Source: Heloderma charlesbogerti (taxonomy: Eukaryota > Chordata > Lepidosauria > Squamata > Helodermatidae). From it: DNA of 64,000 nt. Positions 1 to 10,203 of the stretch are shown here, one piece after another. The position numbers and the translations under genes were made by a program. Within the stretch, counting starts at the first letter, position 1. Each line of letters opens with the position of its first letter. Below the pieces are notes generated by a model. That model was given only the letters and a program-made list of their open reading frames with translations. It was not told the DNA's origin and did not search any database. Location of the stretch: contig JANEZZ010002665.1 of assembly GCA_026122225.1 (NCBI GenBank), forward strand, positions 62,001 to 126,000, given 5' to 3'.

Positions 1-1028
1 CAGATTCAGTCCCCCGGATGCAAAAGGGAACATTTCTTTGCTAATTCCTAATGCCACCTTTTGGGCACCGCTGAAAAAGCGTACAGAAAACTTGGAACCT
101 GGATCCAGCTGGGGAACCTACAAGGGCGGCACACGCATGGGCAAGGAAGCAATAAAGACAGGCCAATGCGAACAAGCAGAAGAAAGTTCAGTAAAATCCG
201 ACGTGCCGGAATACCTGCTGTGCAAGATGAAGTGGGGGGAATGTCTGACGGGGATGTGGAGTTCCGTTTGCACACCCAAGCCGGTGGAGTGCGAGTTTCG
301 TTCTGCGACGAAATGGAAGGGAACCCATTCCGCTCCAGAGAGCATTTGGGCAGGGGGGGAAGAGGAGGGAATCAAAGCTCTATCTGTGGAAGATCAGAAT
401 GCGAATCCAGCACAGGCACCAAGAGCCCCTTCCGGGAGGGGCCCTAAAGGCGGCCCAGAAACACCTCTGAGGCCACCAGAAGCCAACACCAGGAAATGCT
501 CGGCTCTCGCACACCAAGGGGCACAAACCTCGCAGGAGCAGGCGGGCATGCATGCGGGCATGTTCACACATCGTGGCAAGTACGCAGCAGCTGCATTTAA
601 CGGTGCGCAGTGAGGTTGCTTGCAAGCGTGCCAAGTGGTGCGACGTTAACCTCACCTTCCAGAATGGCTTGCGCCCCATTGCCAACCTGGCCACAGCCTG
701 AGGCCACCTTCGGAGTCTCTCCTCCAGGGCCTCCTGCCATCCAGAGTGAGGGAGCCCCCAAATGAAACCTGCCAGTCGGCCCTTGTTGGTAATACAGATG
801 GCCAAGGAGCCCACAGAAGAGAAGAGAACTGCCCCGAATAATCTCAAACGCTAGGGGTGGTGGGGGAGAGATAAGGGAGAGGGGTTCTTTCTTTCAGTCA
901 ATCCAGGCTTAGGCCAGCACTGGGAAATCTCTTTCGGATCAAGGGTTGGATTCAAATTCCAAAGGAGTTCCCCACCCATTTTTGTTTTTTTTAAAGATCA
1001 AAACCAGTGCATCGTCAAAGAAATAACC
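1..1028. other. Unique-looking intronic DNA
   Basis: No recognised repeat or exon. A 191-codon plus-strand open frame at 38-613 has no recognisable family, no splice logic and overlapping frames on both strands, so I treat it as chance in a GC-rich, stop-poor stretch. Confidence 0.5.
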
Positions 1029-1036
1029 AACCAGTT

Positions 1037-1126
1037 CAGCCTTCCTCAACCCGGTGCCCTCGAGATGTGTTGGACTACAACTCCCAACATCCTCCAGCCA
1101 CCTCTGCACCAGGTTGAGGAAGGCTG
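1037..1126. mobile_element. hAT-type MITE A (internally deleted copy)
   Basis: Inverted ends CAGCCTTCCTCAACC and GGTTGAGGAAGGCTG. The left arm carries ACTACAACTCCCAACAT; the right arm lacks the matching part. Confidence 0.75.
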
Positions 1127-1608
1127 AACTATGTCTTGCGGAACAGGTGCGACACAGCCCAGCAGCCTCTACCTGTTGGGAGCTCATGTACATTGTGGAT
1201 TTCCAAACCTGGGTTCTTCCAAACCCGGGTTCAGCCTTCTAGAAACCCTCTAGACGCCAACTTGCCCAGAGCCAACGTGTATCATGTTTTCCTCATGTTC
1301 CCCAAAGGCCAAAGAACAGCCTGGCACATCCCAGATGTGAATTGTGAATACAGGGCAGCGCTTTATGAGGCCCCCACTTGGCAAAGCAGACGAGTTCTCT
1401 CTTGCAGGATGCCAGGTCCTGGCCACCAAAGCAAGGTGTTGGAAAGTCCCGCCAAGTGAGCGCCTGGCCCGATGGTCCAAAGCATCATGGGCCACCTCCG
1501 AGGCAGAGAGAATGAGTTTCCCTAGTCGGGTCAGCATACAAGGAGGGAGTCATTAAGTTACCTTCCTTCCATTTACTCAAATCCAGAGACCACCCTGAAT
1601 TATTTACC

Positions 1609-1707
1609 CAGTGTGGTGTGGTGGTTAGTGTTGGACTGAGACTCAGGAGATCTGGGTTCGAGTCTCCACTCGGCCATGAAGCTCACTTGGTGACTTTGGG
1701 CCAGTCG
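1609..1707 (+). mobile_element. MIR-like SINE, 5' part (split)
   Basis: tRNA-like head (GTGTGGTGTGGTGGTTAG, B box GGTTCGAGTCT) and the GACTTTGGGCCAGTCG segment. The 3' part resumes at about 3529. Separated by CR1 and L2 insertions. Confidence 0.8.
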
Positions 1708-2594
1708 TAAGAACATAAAAACATAAGAACATAAAAAGTCCCCTGCTGGATCAGACCAAGGGGCCATCTAGTCCAGCATTCTGTTCACACAGGGGCTAAC
1801 CAGCTCCCCGTGGGAAACCCACAAGCAGGACATGAGTACAACAGCACCCACCCATCCATGTTCCCCAGCAACTGGTGTACATAGGCAGACTATGTCTGAT
1901 ATTGGAGGTAGCACAGAGCCATCAGGACTAGTAGCCATTGAGAGCCTTCTCCTCCAGGAATTTGTCGAACCCCCTTTTAAAGCCATCCAGGTTGGTGGCC
2001 ATCACTGCATCTTGTTGCAAATTCCATAGTTTGACTATGCCCTGTGTGAAAAAATCCTTCCTTTTATCTGCCCTGAATCTCCCACCCATCAGCTTCATGG
2101 GATGACGCCTTTGGGTTCTAGTATTATGAGAGAAGGAGAAAAATGTCCACTTTCTCCACACTAGGCATACTTTTGCACACCTCGATCATGTCTCCCCTTC
2201 CTTGCCTTTTTTCCAAGCTAAACAATCCCAGCTGTTGTAACCTTCCCTCATAGGGGAGTTTCTCCAGCCCCTTGATCATTATAATTGCCCTTTTCTGCTC
2301 TACAATATCTTCTTTTCTTTTTCCAGCACTACAATATCCCTTTTTAGGTGTGGTGACCAGAACTGTACACAGTATTCCAAGTGTGGTCGCACCGTAGATT
2401 TGTACAGGGGCAGTATGATATTGGCAGTTTTATTCTCAATTCCGTTTCTAATTATGCCTAACGTGGAGTTTGCCTTTTTTACAGCGGCCGCACACCGGGT
2501 CAACGCTTTTATCGAGCTTTCTGCCACAACCCCAAGATCTCTTCCTTGGTCGGTTACTGCTAGCTAAGATCCCATCAGCTTATATGTGAAGTAA
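1708..2594 (-). mobile_element. CR1 LINE 3' region (split, minus strand)
   Basis: Minus strand carries CR1 ORF2 C-terminal remnants (2527-2300: [20 protein letters not shown]; 2161-1928: VKLWNLQQDAVMATNLDGFK) and the lizard-type 3' UTR ending in ATGTTCTTATG-like repeats at 1708. Frameshifted and dead. It continues at 3491-3528 beyond an L2 insertion. Confidence 0.88.
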
Positions 2595-3490
2595 TGGGCC
2601 GGATACGGGCCGATAAACTGAAGACGAATCCTGGCAAGACGGAAGCCCCATGGGTGAGTGCTTCATTGGCCCATTGCCTGGCCTGGATGGGGTTCCTCTC
2701 CCTCTGAAAGATCAGGTCCGTAGTCTGGGGGTACTCCTAGATCCATCATTGTTGCTGGAGGCCCAAGTGGCCACTGCGGCTCGGAGCGCCTTTTACCAGC
2801 TTTGGCTGGTTCACCTGCTACGGCCTCTCCTGGACAGGGATAGCTTGGCCACAGTGGTTCAGGTGCTAGTAACCTCAAGACTGGATTACTAAAAGCACAC
2901 TACGTGGGGCTGCCCTGAAGGCTGCTCCGGAAGCTGGAGCTAGTGCAGAACACAGCAGCTCAGCTCTTGTCGGAAGCTGCCCCTTTCCAGCATGTAACTC
3001 CTTTGCTGAAGGAACTGCACTGGCTCCTTCAGCAAGGACTACCGGACCAGGTTTAAGGTTTGAATACTAGTGTACAAAGCCCTAAACAACTCGGGACCAA
3101 GATACCTGAGAGAGCACCTTCTCCCTTACCAACCTGCCCGATCACTGAGGTCATCGGAGGACATGTCCCTGGTGGTTCCACATGGACCCATGGCCCAGCT
3201 GGAGTCCACCAGGAAAAGAGCCTCCAGCGTGGTGGCCCCCTTCCTGTGGAACTCCCTGCCCCTGGAGGAAAGGGAAGGTGCCAACGTTGTGTTGCTTTCA
3301 GCGCCTCCTGACAATGTTATTTCGAGAGGCCTTCCCCAAGTGACCAGTCACAATTTATTAACTTCAGAATCTGTTCTTTTAAAATGTTTTAAGTGTTTTA
3401 ATTATGGGGTTTTATTCTTTTATCTTGTTGTTCACTGCTCCAAAATCTTTGATGTGGAGCGGTATATAAATATTGTAAATAAAATAAATA
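2595..3490 (+). mobile_element. L2-like LINE 3' end inserted in CR1
   Basis: Reverse transcriptase C-terminal remnants: LGVLLDPSLLLEAQVATAAR at about 2.7 kb, YKALNNSGPRYLREHLLPYQ at about 3.07 kb and SVVAPFLWNSLPLEE at about 3.22 kb, then an A/T-rich tail ending AATAAATA. It is flanked by AAGTAA at 2589-2594 and 3491-3496, a 6-bp target duplication. Contains stops and frameshifts. Confidence 0.85.
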
Positions 3491-3528
3491 AAGTAAGTTG
3501 GGATTTTTTGCCCCAACATGCATCACTT
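3491..3528 (-). mobile_element. CR1 LINE, upstream piece of the split copy
   Basis: GTTGGGATTTTTTGCCCC and following bases continue the CR1 sequence interrupted at 2594. The reading is from general knowledge of lizard CR1 3' regions. Confidence 0.65.
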
Positions 3529-3660
3529 TACTCTCAGTCTAGCCTACTTCACAGGGTTGTTGTGAGGATAAAATGGAGAGGAGGGCCCTGTAAGCCACCT
3601 TGGGCTCTTTGGAGGAAAGGCGGGATACAAATGTAATAAATGAAAATAATAAATAAATAC
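3529..3660 (+). mobile_element. MIR-like SINE, 3' part (split)
   Basis: CTCTCAGTCTAGCC, then the conserved CACAGGGTTGTTGTGAGGAT core and a GGGATACAAATGTAATAAAT tail. Completes the SINE begun at 1609. Confidence 0.8.
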
Positions 3661-4464
3661 CCTATATTCATTTTTGCAGTATATCTCATTTAAAATGCAT
3701 CTTCTGTTCTTGCCTGCTGCGGTTTCTAATCCTTGATTCTAAGATGTAAACTGCTGGACAAGCCGAGAAAAAGAGAGGGAGCGCTTAAAAACCTTGCCAA
3801 GTACGCAATGTGCCGTCTGCCCCTGAACTTATCCAGACCTTAACCTGCCCCTCTCAATAATCTCAGGTATGTCGTCCTTTCCAGCTTGGAACACGCAAGT
3901 GGCAGAAACAGCCAAGCCCGTTAACTTAATTCTGCAACACCTCCCCATCCCTTGGCAAACCCTCCCGCCATGGGACTCAGGCAAGCAGGGCAGGCCAGGA
4001 GCCAAGCAAGGATCATGGGGTGGCCATGGAGTGTGCAGAGCATTTTAATTATCTGGGCTCTGCGCGCTCCCCAAACGCAGGGGCGGCTGGACAGGGCTCC
4101 CAACGATAGCCATCTGCCACCAGAGAGGTCAGCAAAAGATAAAACGCAGCACAGCATTTTCCCACGCAAGGCAGAGGCTTCAGATCCTCGGCAGCTGTCC
4201 ATTTAAGGCCAGGAGAAAGACGCTCAGACAGCTTGGGGAGGGGAAGTGTATCTCGAGATGCAATACACCACATGGAAGCTGGGGGGGAGGGTGAATTCCC
4301 TTTGAGACTTGGCTTCTAATGCCCAGGCCTAAGCATGCATGGCGTTCATTTTCCCATCACTCCCTCATTCCATCACTCCTTCCATTTCTCTGCCACCCAA
4401 CAGTCAAACCTCTCTGAGCGGCTCACAAAAATTAACATGCTCTTCCCCAAAGTTACCCGTACTC
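3661..4464. other. Unique-looking intronic DNA
   Basis: No recognisable repeat, exon or RNA gene. Confidence 0.5.
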
Positions 4465-4568
4465 TACATAGAATCAAAGAACAGAAGGGTTGGAAGAGGC
4501 CTATAAGACCATCGAGTCCAAAACCCTGCTCAATGGTGGAATGCAAGTCAGAGCATCCCTGACAGATG
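4465..4568 (-). mobile_element. CR1 LINE fragment
   Basis: ATAGAATCAAAGAACAGAAG followed by GGTTGGAAGAGGCCT is the reversed CR1 3' end of the type common in birds and reptiles. Confidence 0.7.
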
Positions 4569-4935
4569 GCTCATTATCTAAGGCCCTCCTCAAGGTGCCT
4601 CCTCCGAGGGAGGCCGGGAAGGCAGCAACAAGGGGGAGGGCCTTCTCAGTGGTGCCCCCCTCCCATTATGGAATGATCTTCCCAATGAGGCCTGCCTGGT
4701 GCCAACATGGTTATCTTTTTGGTGCCAGGGTTAAGACCTTCCTTTAAGGTTTTTATTCAAGTCCGGGGATTTCTTATTGTTGATTGTTAAAATACACTGT
4801 GTGTGCCTGTTTACGTGCGTGTATGTACATGGTTTTTATGTTATGTACAATATTGTGTATTTAAGGTGTTTAATCTTTGTAAACCACCCAGAGAGCTATT
4901 GGGCAGCCTAGAAACCTAATAATTGAGTGTATGAA
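4569..4935 (+). mobile_element. L2-like LINE 3' end
   Basis: GAGGGCCTTCTCAGTGGTG (RAFSV motif) and AAACCACCCAGAGAGCTATT with an A-rich tail. Confidence 0.75.
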
Positions 4936-5384
4936 TGAAAAGGGCTCCCCACAAAATGAAAAGAGGCCGCTACCACAGCAGAATGTGGGCTTCACAGAAT
5001 GTTTCACTGCAGCGGAATTCCAGGTGACCAATCGACAACATTCTCACGATACTGGAACCTGGGTCATCCTGTGAAACAGACTGGTGGGAGGGTCATGAAA
5101 AGCAAAAGGAAGGACGTCTTCCTCCGGTGCGGGGTGAACTTGTGGGACGCACCGTTACAAGATGCGGCGTGACAATGAGGTGGCAGATGCCAGCTCAAAT
5201 GGCTCTTTACATTGGGTTGTTTACAAGCACTAAATCACGTATGCCTACAGATTTCGAAGTGGCATATGCAAATCATGGAAACAGACATATGTAAAAAAAA
5301 TAGACTATACTGTACCTACAGCCTACACTGGCACAGGGAAGGCTTGTATGAACAGATGGGCCTTCAACATGTGCCTAAGAAAAA
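4936..5384. other. Unique-looking intronic DNA
   Basis: Nothing supported, apart from a possible short LINE scrap near 5340-5385. Confidence 0.4.
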
Positions 5385-5455
5385 AGGTGTTGGCTGGGAA
5401 TGATGGGAGTTGCAGTCCAACACATCTGGAGGGAGACAACTTGGGGAAGGCTGCT
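5385..5455. mobile_element. hAT-type MITE A, right arm only
   Basis: GGGAGTTGCAGTCCAACACA followed by a CTTGGGGAAGGCTG end. Confidence 0.75.
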
Positions 5456-5479
5456 TTACAGCTTTATATGCTAGCCACT

Positions 5480-5720
5480 AAACCTTACACCTGGCCCAAG
5501 GAATTGAAAATCCTTTTTCTTTTAGCTTTGCTGTTTAAATCTGTATTTTAAATCCCTGCACTGCTGCTAGGTTTTATTCTGGTCGTATTGTTATACTGTG
5601 GTTTTAATGTTTTATATATTTTATATTGTTTTATTGTGCGCTCTTTGGTTTTAATTTTTGTGAACCGCCCAAACAGCTTCGGCTATTGGGCGGTATAGAA
5701 ATGAAACAAACAAACATCCA
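5480..5720 (+). mobile_element. L2-like LINE tail
   Basis: Ends GAACCGCCCAAACAGCTTCG, then GCTATTGGGCGGTATAGAAA and (AAAC)n. Confidence 0.75.
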
Positions 5721-5845
5721 GTCCTTGGGAGGAGAAAGCTTATCTTCTATCAATGGCTACTGGTCATGACATGGAACCTTCAGGTTCAAAGGCACTCTAC
5801 CACGTCATACCAGTGACCTGGGAGCAACGAAAGAAGAAGGCTCAT

Positions 5846-6090
5846 GCCAGTGTGGCGTAGTGGTTAGAGTGTTGGACTGGGACTCAGGAGATCCAGGTTC
5901 GAGTCCCCACTCGAACAAGGAAGCTCACTGGGTGACTTCGGGCCAGTCGCTGACTCTCAGCCTAACCACCCTCACAGGGTTGTTGGAAGAGAAGGATCAT
6001 GTAAATGGAGAGGGGGAAGATCATGTAAGCCACCCTGGGCTCCTTGCAAGAGGGAAAAGGTGGGATATAAATGTGAAAAATAAATGAATG
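5846..6090 (+). mobile_element. MIR-like SINE, full length
   Basis: tRNA-like head GCCAGTGTGGCGTAGTGGTT, B box GGTTCGAGTCC, CACAGGGTTGTTGGAAGAGA core and a GGTGGGATATAAATGTG tail: all parts in order, about 245 bp. Confidence 0.88.
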
Positions 6091-6092
6091 TC

Positions 6093-6200
6093 CTGCTTAG
6101 GGGCTTCCTGGAGGCATCTGGTTGGTCACTGTTGGAAACAGGATGCTAGACTAGATGGAGCTTTGGTCTGGCCCTGCAGGGTCCTTTTAACCGTTGACTT
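6093..6200 (+). mobile_element. CR1 LINE 3' UTR fragment
   Basis: GGTTGGTCACTGTTGGAAAC and GATGCTAGACTAGATGGAG followed by TGGTCTGGCCCTGCAGGG are the CR1 3' UTR hallmark in lizards. Confidence 0.75.
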
Positions 6201-6514
6201 GCCAACCCTCAGCAGCTTCCTAGATAAAACACATGGCTTCCGCCCTTTCCTGTGGGGATAGCAGAGCACTGCCCCGGGGACGTTGTTGCGGCAAGGGGAG
6301 TGGAGAAGGGAACCTACCTTTTTATCCTGCAGTCCAGTCCGTGGTGATGATAATGGGGGGGGGCAAGCCCCCCTCCGTGCCAAGTGCACAGGCACACTGC
6401 AGGCTCAAGTGGTGCTCGCGCTACAAAAGCCTGCACACTCACATCTAATCCTGCCGGGCATTTTGCTCATAAACAGCCAAAGGGATCTAGCAGGAGCCAG
6501 CACCGTTTAAAAGA

Positions 6515-6698
6515 TCGGCCTGCTGGGGAGGTATGACAGCAGCATTCAGCATGCGGGAGGTCCCAGGTTCGATCCCCCACATCTCCAGGCAGGGCTGGGA
6601 AAGAATCCTGCCTGAAACTCTGGAGAGCCGCTGCTAGTCGCTGTCCACAATACTGGGCTAGATGGACCAAGAGTAAGCCAGCTTCCTATGTTCCTGTT
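6515..6698 (+). mobile_element. tRNA-derived SINE, first unit of a dimer
   Basis: B box GGTTCGATCCC, body CTGGGAAAGAATCCTGCCTG and end GCCAGCTTCCTATGTTCC. Joined to a second unit by a linker that recurs at 47.55 kb. Confidence 0.82.
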
Positions 6699-6754
6699 TA
6701 AATCAGTTGTTTATTCAGAACTATGAGGACTGGAATCTTAACTTTACTTTTAGG
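6699..6754 (+). repeat. Conserved SINE-dimer linker
   Basis: About 55 bp containing ATGAGGACTGGAATCTT and TTTTAGGGG. The same linker joins two SINE units at 47549-47603. Confidence 0.75.
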
Positions 6755-7030
6755 GGAAGGGCAATGGGTCAGTAGCGGAGCCCTTGCTTTGCATGCCCAA
6801 GCTCCCAGGTCTGATCCCCAGAGTCTCCAGCTAAGGTTGGAAAAAACCCTGCCTGAAACCCTGGGGAGCTGCACTGCCCATCGGTGCAGGCAGTACTGGA
6901 CTGGACAGGCCAATGGGCTGCCCTGGTGCAACAGGGGGAGAGGCCACAGCTCACCACGATGCATGGAGAAGGCCCCCAGTTTGATCCCCAGCCTGACTCA
7001 GTACGATGCAAGCTCATAGACAAGCCCCCA
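6755..7030 (+). mobile_element. tRNA-derived SINE, second unit plus partial third head
   Basis: GGGTCAGTAGCGGAGCCCTT head and CCCTGCCTGAAACCCTGGGG body. At about 6940 another degraded head (CCACAGCTCACC, TTTGATCCCC) follows. Confidence 0.75.
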
Positions 7031-7044
7031 GGATAATCCTTCCA

Positions 7045-7335
7045 GATGGTTAAAGGGCAGGAAGGGGCCTCAAAGGTCTCCCCTTTGGCCAAGGCAGGGG
7101 ATCCCCTCTGCCTTCACCTGAAAGCTTCTAGCCAAGGCGAACCCACCACCTTCAGAGACCGCCTGTTTCACCGCCCAGCAGCTTTCCACACATGGCTTCC
7201 ACCACCAGCTGGGTTTACTGTTGTGTGTTTAGTCGTCTCATCCTTTGTAAGCCACTCCAAGATCTCCTGCTGAAGAGCAGCAAAAAGAAGGGCGTCATAT
7301 AAACATGACCCTCCGCCCTCCGATAAAATAAAATA
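7045..7335 (+). mobile_element. Probable L2-like LINE 3' end
   Basis: CCTTTGTAAGCCACTCCAAG and an ATAAAATAAAATAAAAC tail resemble an L2-type terminus. Weak. Confidence 0.4.
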
Positions 7336-7689
7336 AAACACTTCCAGTTCAAAGCACAAACCACAGCCTGCAATTTTGTGTTCCACCACTAGGGGGAAGC
7401 AGAGACAAGGTGGAGAGGAATTGCTCCCTGGCTTGAATCTGGTTTATGTTCATAAGGCATCTGAAAATGTCATGTTTGCCATGCATACAGAAACGTGCAT
7501 TTTTCCAGTTCGAAATGCACACTTCTCCCGCTCAAACAAGCCAAAAACATCGAAAATGAAAACGGGAGCGAGGAAAAACGACCCTGAAACCACATTTCAG
7601 AGATTTTTGGTGAGCTTGAAAACTGCTGGTTCTTCCATGCCTATTCTGGCTGGTTGTCATGCAGGGGGGGGGGGGGAATCCACTTGGCA

Positions 7690-7812
7690 CAACCTCCCCC
7701 AACTGGGGGCCCTCCAGATGTGTTGGATTACAGCTCCCATCATGCCCAGCTTGGAAATGATGGAAGTTGTAATCTAATACACCTGGAGGTTGCCCAGCTG
7801 GGAGAGGCTGAC
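7690..7812. mobile_element. hAT-type MITE A
   Basis: Two arms: GCCCTCCAGATGTGTTGGAT with ACAGCTCCCATCATGCCC, and GGAAGTTGTAATCTAATACA with an AGCTGGGAGAGGCTG end. Confidence 0.75.
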
Positions 7813-7849
7813 TTGGCATTTAAGAATCTCTCTAGTTTGGGCCAATATA

Positions 7850-7892
7850 GAATTTATTTTATTTATTCATTACATTTCTATATCGCCCAACA
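7850..7892 (-). mobile_element. L2-like LINE tail scrap
   Basis: CATTACATTTCTATATCGCC (reversed GGCGATATAGAAATG). Confidence 0.5.
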
Positions 7893-8880
7893 GATGAAGC
7901 TAGGGAAAGCAGTTGCAGCAGGGTCACCAGTTCCCCATTCAAACCCCCGAACCATCTCCCCATTCATTTTGGAGCAACCAGGTTAAAGCGGGTACCCACA
8001 AGTTTTAAAAGAAAACAAACCCAAACTTCACAAAGACGGAGAAAAACAGAGAGCCTTTGTAACCCAACAAGCTCTCCCCTCTGAACAAGAACATGCAACG
8101 CCCCACCTGTTTAAGAGTACCATTGCAAAGTCACCCGGGGGGGAGGAAGGGGGAGCCCTTTTCAAATCTGTGTTTGCCCTGAATCCGTGCCCACCGCCTT
8201 TGCTAGGGCCAGAAGCAACAGTGGATGACATTCACAGAAAAAGAAGGGTGGGCCAAATAGGGATTTGACATGTTTTATTTTTAAAAGTAGATACTTTGGC
8301 TAGTGACTGCACGGAACTTGGGTTTCTGAAAGCCACTGGGCTAACGCAGGAGAGGAAGTTTCCAAGAGGCCCTCGCCTTTAGATTTGGCAGGATTTGAAA
8401 CCACCACCGCCGTCCCAAGTTTCAGTTGCAACCGCAGCAGAGCCCACAAAAAGGGCAGCCAAAGGGCTGAGCTGAGCGCCACATCCCCACCCCCGTGGGC
8501 CAAGGGAAGTAAGGAAATGGTGGAAAGAGTCACTCAAGTGTCTTCAGAAAGTGTTATGGAAACCACAGCTGGGCGGTGGTTGCTTCTTTAAATTTTTTAA
8601 GAACTTTAAAATAATGGAATGTGTTTTTGAAAGTTCCTTCCAGGGTCGGACAGGCACTGCGTTCAAGCAACAGAACCCGCCTCATGCAATGATGTGGAAA
8701 AGGTGGTGACCCCAAGGCCTGTGCACCATGGACTTTCATTGCCAAATCAAGATGGGAATATGGCGCGCTCGCCTTCCAAGCACCCACTGCTCTTCGCCCT
8801 TGGGCCTGCCCAGAAAATATGTCACACACGATTACTGTTAACATGCACACACCCAGCTAGTCTCACTTTGCCCTCTTTTG
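7893..8880. other. Unique-looking intronic DNA
   Basis: No recognised repeat or exon. Confidence 0.45.
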
Positions 8881-8884
8881 ACAT

Positions 8885-8985
8885 TATATGATATATTATC
8901 ATTTATTATATTTTTAATCCACCCGATAACCAAAATTCTCTGGGAGGATTACAAATGGTTAAAAGATTAAAATGCCACACAAGCC
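8885..8985 (-). mobile_element. Degraded L2-like tail
   Basis: TTTTTAATCCACCCGATAAC and CTCTGGGAGGATTACAAATG resemble a reversed LINE tail. Confidence 0.4.
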
Positions 8986-9224
8986 TCGAGCCTCTTCAAG
9001 GTAATTAATGTGCTCAGCGGGACAGGAAACCCTTGTCCCTATTTGTGCCCAAAGCAGACGGGATCAAATTTCTCAACTACATTTTGATTCAGCGGTTTCA
9101 TGCTGGACTCTACCTCTTGGAGTTCCTCTGTCAAGAATGGCAATTTCCTTTTTGGAACAGAAGATGGACAGCGGGGTTCTTCGTCTCTAACAATTTGCAG
9201 AGAAGCGAGCACAGCCATCCACAA

Positions 9225-9315
9225 CTTGGTGTCTTCCAGATGCAGATGCATCAGACTACAATCCCCCTAATCCCCACTGGGATTATGGGTGCTGTAGTCT
9301 GACTTGTAGTCAGGT
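9225..9315. mobile_element. Diverged MITE A-like palindrome
   Basis: CAGACTACAATCCCCCTAAT pairs with ATTATGGGTGCTGTAGTCTG across a short centre. Confidence 0.6.
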
Positions 9316-9452
9316 TACAAGCGTCTATTCTTTTTACGTGACAGCTGGCAGATCACACTGACCACCGACGCAACCAAGAGCAAAAGCTGCACTCTCGCTA
9401 GTCCTCTGCGGCAGAAACTGGCATATTTGGGTCAACGATGCAGCGTCCTGCT

Positions 9453-9628
9453 CGATGGAGGCCGGTGGCTCTGATGTCAGTTGACAGTGGATCTGCTCTG
9501 AGTTTGTCGGAACTCTACAGGACTCTCCGAAGTGCCTTGCAGAGCTCCTTTAGAGTTCTGACTGGTTCTGACTGAAACCCAGAGCAGATTCACTGCCCCA
9601 CTGACGTCAGAGCCACCCGCCTCCATTG
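9453..9628. mobile_element. Palindromic MITE C with 8-bp duplication
   Basis: Left arm from CGATGGAGGCCGGTGGCTCT, right arm ending AGAGCCACCCGCCTCCATTG; arms of about 60-80 nt with indels. Flanks GTCCTGCT (9445-9452) and GTCCTGCC (9629-9636) match at 7 of 8, a hAT-like target duplication. Only copy in the window. Confidence 0.75.
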
Positions 9629-9884
9629 GTCCTGCCCATCACAGGATTGTAACCAACAGCACTGCTCTCATCTTTTCCTAACACAGGGGCTGTGAGAGGT
9701 TCCTGTTTTACATCTTACCCTCTCACATATACTGGCTGCAGATTTATTTATTCTTTTAGTATGTCTAGGAGCCAGAATCATATTTACGTACTCCCTTCTG
9801 TGTAAGAAAGAAGAAAAAGGTGTTGCTGTATTGCTGCTGGTTCTCTCTCTAAATCTCTTAGGCTGCAGACCAATACCCACTTAC

Positions 9885-9950
9885 CTATTTATTTATTTCT
9901 ATACTGCCCAATAGGCGAAGCTCTCTGGACAGTTCACAAAAATTACCTGA
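9885..9950 (-). mobile_element. L2-like LINE tail scrap
   Basis: TATTTCTATACTGCCCAATA, then GGCGAAGCTCTCTGGACAGT. Confidence 0.6.
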
Positions 9951-9995
9951 GAGTAAGCCCCATTCAACACAACGTGATTTACTTCTGCACAGACA
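9950..9995. mobile_element. MITE D fragment
   Basis: CTGAGAGTAAGCCCCATTCA followed by GATTTACTTCTGCAC, the squamate GTAAGYCCCATT palindrome. Confidence 0.5.
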
Positions 9996-10129
9996 TAAAG
10001 AGAATTGCTTTTAGTCGCTTACCCCCAAAGCTATATAAAAAGGTTAAAAAAATTGAAAGTGGCAAGACACAGTTACAACGGTTTAAGATGGCACCTACGG
10101 CATAAATCAAGATTCAGCTGTACCCAGTT

Positions 10130-10203
10130 ACAGCGCATGTCTACTCAGAAGTCAATCCCATTGAGTTGAATGGGGTTTATCCCCAGGTAAGCAGGTATAG
10201 GAA
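10130..10203. mobile_element. MITE D (GTAAGYCCCATTGA palindrome)
   Basis: CTACTCAGAAGTCAATCCCA pairs with GGGGTTTATCCCCAGGTAAG, ending in GTATAGGAAT. Confidence 0.65.

Noticed and set aside
38..613. 191-codon plus-strand open frame at the left edge
   Set aside because: No recognised family; a second plus frame and several minus frames are also open there, pointing to composition.
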